Source: an uncultured Bacilli bacterium (GTDB lineage: Bacteria; Bacillota_I; Bacilli_A; RF39; UBA660). From it: DNA of 9,372 nucleotides. A model generated the notes under the pieces. It searched no databases. It had not been told where the DNA came from and was given only the letters and a program-made list of their open reading frames with translations. The number at the start of each line of letters is the position of its first letter. The stretch's first letter is position 1. Position numbers and translations under genes: made by a program. Shown one piece after another: positions 6,783 through 9,372 of this stretch. The stretch spans positions 1-9,372 of the forward strand of contig CALVUV010000047.1 in the NCBI GenBank assembly GCA_944363685.1, in the 5' to 3' direction.

Positions 6783-7505
6783 CTATCCCTCCATAAAATT
6801 ATTTATAATATTCAAAACTTGATTTAGATTCTCTAAATAAGCATAATGTGTTCCAGGCAAAACAATTAAAGCTCCATCAGTAAGTAGATTTTCTAGAAGT
6901 TTCGCTTCTTCAAGTGGAGCAGCTTCATCATATTCTCCCCAAACAAGAAGTGTAGGAACAGTTATCTTTTTAGCATAATCACTCAAGTCTTCATTAACTG
7001 TTTTAACTAAGATTTCTCTCATCTTAGGTGTAGCATTCTTATAATCTTCTGATCCAATATAATTTTTAGCAATTTCAGCAATCTTACCCATACCAGGTAA
7101 TGTTTTCGCTTTTTTTAACATTTTCTCTTTTAAAGTTAATCCCTTTTTAGTTCTAACGCAAGGAGCACCAAATAAGACAACTCGCTCAACTTCATACATA
7201 GATGCATAAACTATAGCAACTCTACCACCAAAAGAGTGTCCTATTAATGTAGGTTTTTTTATTTTAAGGTTTTTTACCAACTCATGAACAAGATTAGCAT
7301 AATCAGATACGCTCCAAACCTCATCAGGTTCACTACTTTTACCATAGCCAGGAAAATCTAATATTGTAATATGATATTTAGAAGATAATGGATTACCAAG
7401 AGGTTCCATCATTTCAATATTTTGTCCCCAACCATGTAATAAAATAATATCTTTACCTTTACTATTACCATATTGTATGTAATTTACTTTATCTAGGTTA
7501 ATCAC
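6783..7505 (-). CDS. Alpha/beta hydrolase, first gene of the cell-wall operon
   Basis: A 240-aa soluble alpha/beta-hydrolase with a complete catalytic set. It has the oxyanion loop HGWGQN (24-29), DFPGYGKSS (50-58), nucleophile elbow GHSFGG (89-94, Ser91), acid Asp193 in WGEYDEAAP, and base His220 in GTHYAYLEN. A lid region covers about 115-175. Family members cleave esters, amides, lactones or C-C bonds, and the substrate here cannot be read. It starts with GTG at 7505-7503, 8 nt after a perfect AGGAGG (7519-7514); no ATG is nearby. Its TAG stop and the murF ATG are 1 nt apart, so translation is probably coupled. That coupling suggests a cell-wall or precursor role, such as trimming or recycling, which is inference. 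Confidence 0.9.
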   Translation of the reverse strand: MINLDKVNYIQYGNSKGKDIILLHGWGQNIEMMEPLGNPLSSKYHITILDFPGYGKSSEPDEVWSVSDYANLVHELVKNLKIKKPTLIGHSFGGRVAIVYASMYEVERVVLFGAPCVRTKKGLTLKEKMLKKAKTLPGMGKIAEIAKNYIGSEDYKNATPKMREILVKTVNEDLSDYAKKITVPTLLVWGEYDEAAPLEEAKLLENLLTDGALIVLPGTHYAYLENLNQVLNIINNFMEG

Positions 7506-7542
7506 TTTTACTTCCTCCTATAAAAATGATAACATAAAAAGA

Positions 7543-7571
7543 AAAAAAAGTCTTTATTTTTGACTTTTTTT
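7543..7571 (-). terminator. Terminator between the 148-aa gene and the hydrolase operon
   Basis: AAAAAAAGTC (7543-7552), a 9-nt loop, GACTTTTTTT (7562-7571). Read on the minus strand it ends in an 8-T run. Only three G/C pairs close the loop and the rest is A-T, so it could be leaky. It lies 37 nt upstream of the hydrolase GTG. I see no convincing promoter between it and that gene. Confidence 0.75.
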
Positions 7572-7624
7572 ATTCAATTTTGATAATAATAATTACCTAA
7601 TTAATAAATTTATGAAAGAAATTA

Positions 7625-8071
7625 TTATATAGTTAATCCTTTAGTAACTAATTTAGTTTTTATAATATCTTGTAATTCACTGCTATCAAGATAGTTATTG
7701 CTTAATAGCTTAAACTCTTCACCATTGTAATATAAAGGTATAAAAGTATCTATACTATGTAAATAGTTATCATCGTAATAGTTTAATTGACTCTCACTTA
7801 CAGCTTGAGGAATAATGCATACTGGATGATTAATAATTGTATCATCGTGAGTAGTTTCTAAATATACCATCATGTCTAAATATTTAGTAATAAGTCCAGC
7901 ATTAGGCCATATACTAATTAAATCACCTTCTACTCTTTCCTCTTTTAAAGGTTGTAATACTTCTTTAAACATATTGTATATCATTTTATCATGTGTCATT
8001 TCTTCGCCTTTAGTTTCCACTTCATCCATAACAACATTTCCATATTTTCCTACTACCGTTACTTTTTTCAT
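7625..8071 (-). CDS. Hypothetical protein, 148 aa, unrecognised
   Basis: I do not recognise this protein. It starts at ATG 8071 with AGAAGG (8084-8079) 7 nt upstream and ends in TAA at 7627-7625. It is acidic and soluble with no signal peptide. A short N-terminal basic strand (MKKVTVVGKYGNVV) is followed by a helix (26-46) and a patterned core: LISIWPNAGLITKYLDMMVY (51-70), ETTHDDTI (72-79), then HPVCIIPQ (82-89). A C-terminal helix is likely at about 129-142. It lies 57 nt after the YfiH-like gene on the same strand with no terminator between, so the two are probably one transcript. A TATAAT at 8096-8091 is too close to the ribosome binding site to be a useful promoter. Confidence 0.72.
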   Translation of the reverse strand: MKKVTVVGKYGNVVMDEVETKGEEMTHDKMIYNMFKEVLQPLKEERVEGDLISIWPNAGLITKYLDMMVYLETTHDDTIINHPVCIIPQAVSESQLNYYDDNYLHSIDTFIPLYYNGEEFKLLSNNYLDSSELQDIIKTKLVTKGLTI

Positions 8072-8128
8072 TATAAAACCTTCTTTCTTTATTATAATAC
8101 CATATATAAAGAAAAAGTTTCTACTACT

Positions 8129-8998
8129 TTAAAGTTTTAATTTTACACTATATTCTTTTTTCTTGTAATATGCTCCTACAAAGTTTCGCCCTTCTTTTTC
8201 TTTTTGACCTTTTCCATGATTATATGCATGGTTGGAATAATGATTAGAACTTGTAATTGTATCTGTAGCATTAATAACAAAAGTTGCAAATTTTTCAGGT
8301 TCTAACATGTGTAATAAAGCTAAGTCATGATTAATTCTAAATAAGTCTTTTCTTTCTTCTTTTATAGCACCAGTTTCTTTCCAAAATTCTTCAGTTGCCC
8401 AATCTGGCCAATTATTATAAGTATAACTATCACCTGCATGAGCACCTATATATATAGAAATATTTTCTAGTTTGCTATTATACATACTTTGTAAAGCTTC
8501 TACTATTCTTTGAGGAAGTTTCTCATTAAGCTTTTTATTGTTACAGTGTGCTGTAGCTGTTATGCCTTGTTTTAAATCACTGGCTATTATCTCAACACAG
8601 TCTGCAACTGGAAAACCGGCTACAACTCCTGGAGTTTTATCAGTAACAACTAATATATCGCCAGGTATATCTAATTTCCAGCCATCATCATAAGCTTCTA
8701 CCATTTCTCTAGTAAGTTCTACAGCTTTACCTTCTCCATTCTGGGTAGGCATGTAGAATTTATAAGGGTTAAATTCATAATCATAAGCAGCTGATACTAG
8801 TTTACGATGCTCTAAGAATGCTAGTCTTCTTTCTTCATTAGACATTTCTTCTGGATAGCAAGCTTTCATAGTATTCATACATCCATACTTATTGCCAACA
8901 TCTATAATTCCAAGATTATCAGCATTAATTAAACTTTTTTTATAAATTTTATAATTACCTATTTGTAACACATTATCACTAAAATTAAAATTTCTCAT
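8129..8998 (-). CDS. Divergent YfiH/YlmD-family (laccase-domain, DUF152) protein
   Basis: 289 aa, starting at ATG 8998 with AAAGGA (9012-9007) 8 nt upstream. The order of blocks follows E. coli YfiH from memory: NEERRLAFLEHRKLV (54-68), MPTQNGEGKAVEL (83-95), GDILVVTDKTPGV (113-125), VADCVEIIASD (131-141), ITATAHCNNKKL (146-157), ISIYIGAHAGDSYTY (180-194) and EGRNFVGAYY (269-278). Family members bind Zn or Cu through two His and one Cys and act as purine nucleoside phosphorylases or oxidases. Cys134 and His151 match two ligands. The first His of the family's Q-V-H-G is Asn87 here, and the usual HAGWRG is HCNNKK. Catalysis may therefore be changed or lost. It likely leads an operon with the 148-aa gene. 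Confidence 0.75.
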   Translation of the reverse strand: MRNFNFSDNVLQIGNYKIYKKSLINADNLGIIDVGNKYGCMNTMKACYPEEMSNEERRLAFLEHRKLVSAAYDYEFNPYKFYMPTQNGEGKAVELTREMVEAYDDGWKLDIPGDILVVTDKTPGVVAGFPVADCVEIIASDLKQGITATAHCNNKKLNEKLPQRIVEALQSMYNSKLENISIYIGAHAGDSYTYNNWPDWATEEFWKETGAIKEERKDLFRINHDLALLHMLEPEKFATFVINATDTITSSNHYSNHAYNHGKGQKEKEGRNFVGAYYKKKEYSVKLKL

Positions 8999-9011
8999 TA
9001 AATTTTTCCTT

Positions 9012-9037
9012 TCATATAATTCTTTTAAATTATATGA
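9012..9037. repeat. 10-bp perfect inverted repeat upstream of the YfiH-like gene
   Basis: TCATATAATT (9012-9021) and AATTATATGA (9028-9037) flank a 6-nt spacer. It abuts the ribosome binding site and contains a minus-strand TATAAT (9034-9029). It could be a repressor operator overlapping the -10, or a weak all-A/T hairpin in the leader. AT-richness makes chance more likely than the perfect match suggests. Confidence 0.5.
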
Positions 9038-9059
9038 TTATAATTATTTAATATAACAA
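9029..9059 (-). promoter_or_regulatory. Candidate promoter for the YfiH-like gene and the 148-aa gene
   Basis: TTGTTA (9059-9054) is followed by TATAAT (9034-9029) at 19 nt, or by CATATA (9036-9031) at 17 nt. Neither spacing and hexamer pair is ideal. The region lies directly after the terminator of the upstream gene, so a promoter is needed here. Confidence 0.4.
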
Positions 9060-9094
9060 AAAAGAAGTAGAGTTAATCTACTCTATCTTCTTTT
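9060..9094 (-). terminator. Terminator of the gene at the right edge
   Basis: AAAAGAAG (9060-9067) pairs with CTTCTTTT (9087-9094) and TAGAGT (9068-9073) with ACTCTA (9080-9085), with one bulged base (9086) and a 6-nt loop. On the minus strand the stem ends in TTCTTTTTTG. It overlaps the TAG stop of the gene it closes. Confidence 0.8.
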
Positions 9095-9372
9095 AGCTGA
9101 ACCATAACTATAAACTTTAATGTCTTTACTAGCATATGGTTCATTAGTTACTTCTAATAAAGCAACACCATGCATAAATCTACCATCTTGACTAGGATCA
9201 TTACTATATTGTCCTGTTACATCAATTATAAAATCACCTTTACTCAACTTATCTGGTTGTAATCTTGTTCTTTGACTTGATGGATAAATATATTCACCAT
9301 TTTTATCTGTTGTGTAATAAGAATCTTCACCCCAAGTGATATTTTCTTCTTTAATACCACTAGCAAGTAATT
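9083..9372 (-). CDS. C-terminal part of an unrecognised protein (5' end beyond the window)
   Basis: The minus-strand frame is open from the right edge for about 95 residues to TAG at 9085-9083. It reads roughly SGIKEENITWGEDSYY, then GEYIYPSSQRTRL, KLSKGDFIIDVTGQY, DGRFMHGVALLEV and KVYSYGSAKRR at the end. It has no membrane segment and a basic terminus. The GI..NI..GEDSYYT and DGRFMHGVALLEV pieces faintly recall the C-terminal blocks of YfiH proteins (G-V-x-x-I..CTY, TGRMASFIWL), and the neighbour is of that family. The spacing does not fit well, so I leave it unassigned. A terminator directly overlaps its stop codon, confirming the 3' end of a real gene. Confidence 0.65.
   Translation of the reverse strand, partial: LLASGIKEENITWGEDSYYTTDKNGEYIYPSSQRTRLQPDKLSKGDFIIDVTGQYSNDPSQDGRFMHGVALLEVTNEPYASKDIKVYSYGSAKRR

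Noticed and set aside
3932..7505. Vancomycin-resistance-type (van) cluster
   Set aside because: There is no VanH dehydrogenase, VanX dipeptidase or two-component regulator, and the ligase keeps Tyr in the K-Y substrate loop, so a housekeeping ddl is more likely.
8091..8096. TATAAT upstream of the 148-aa gene
   Set aside because: The predicted transcript start would fall on the ribosome binding site and there is no -35 match, so it is probably AT-rich background.
7872..8132. 86-aa plus-strand open frame
   Set aside because: It is antisense to most of the 148-aa gene and its start, has no ribosome binding site, and has low-complexity Ser/Ile/Phe composition typical of a shadow frame.
8114..8137. 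Repeated AAAGTTT between the YfiH-like and 148-aa genes
   Set aside because: The copies are direct, not inverted, and short in an AT-rich background, so they form no terminator or clear regulatory site.

Overview
The window is AT-rich (roughly 22-30% G+C in the lines I counted) and carries AGGAGG-type ribosome binding sites, near-consensus TTGACA/TATAAT promoters and short stem-loop terminators. It encodes cytosolic peptidoglycan precursor enzymes and no outer-membrane genes. This points to a low-GC Gram-positive bacterium (Bacillota) that makes a cell wall. The uncultured gut Bacilli/Erysipelotrichia-like lineages are my best guess, but no marker gene fixes the taxonomy. Trp is always TGG and the genes end in TAA or TAG, so there is no sign of UGA=Trp recoding. 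I saw no tRNA, rRNA, CRISPR, insertion sequence or phage gene, and no gene-free stretch exceeds about 120 bases.

Layout. At 1-246 (+) is the C-terminal TPR tail of a probable family 2 glycosyltransferase. It converges through a bidirectional terminator on an unrecognised 254-aa gene (260-1024, -). That gene diverges from a 262-aa protein with weak kinase N-lobe resemblance (1142-1930, +). Next is a metallophosphoesterase (2049-2924, +) with a perfect consensus promoter. It converges through a 13-bp terminator stem on a membrane-anchored extracytoplasmic protein (2957-3820, -).

The core of the window is a minus-strand cell-wall operon read from 7505 down to 3932: alpha/beta hydrolase, a MurF-type Mur ligase with a five-helix membrane domain in place of the usual N-terminal domain, then a D-Ala-D-Ala ligase. 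Spacing is 1 nt and 12 nt, and each downstream ribosome binding site overlaps the end of the gene before it. Ddl would make D-Ala-D-Ala and MurF would attach it to the UDP-MurNAc-peptide. The hydrolase substrate is unknown.

Upstream of the operon, also on the minus strand, are an unrecognised 148-aa protein (7625-8071) and a divergent YfiH/YlmD 'laccase-domain' protein (8129-8998) that appears to lack one of the three metal ligands. They are probably co-transcribed from a promoter region carrying a 10-bp inverted repeat. The window ends in the 3' part of a further minus-strand gene (9083-9372).

The main points of interest are the membrane-fused MurF with its hydrolase and variant Ddl partners, the altered YfiH-like protein, and two start-site corrections (2049 and 3820). 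I do not see a clearly new defence or mobile system.
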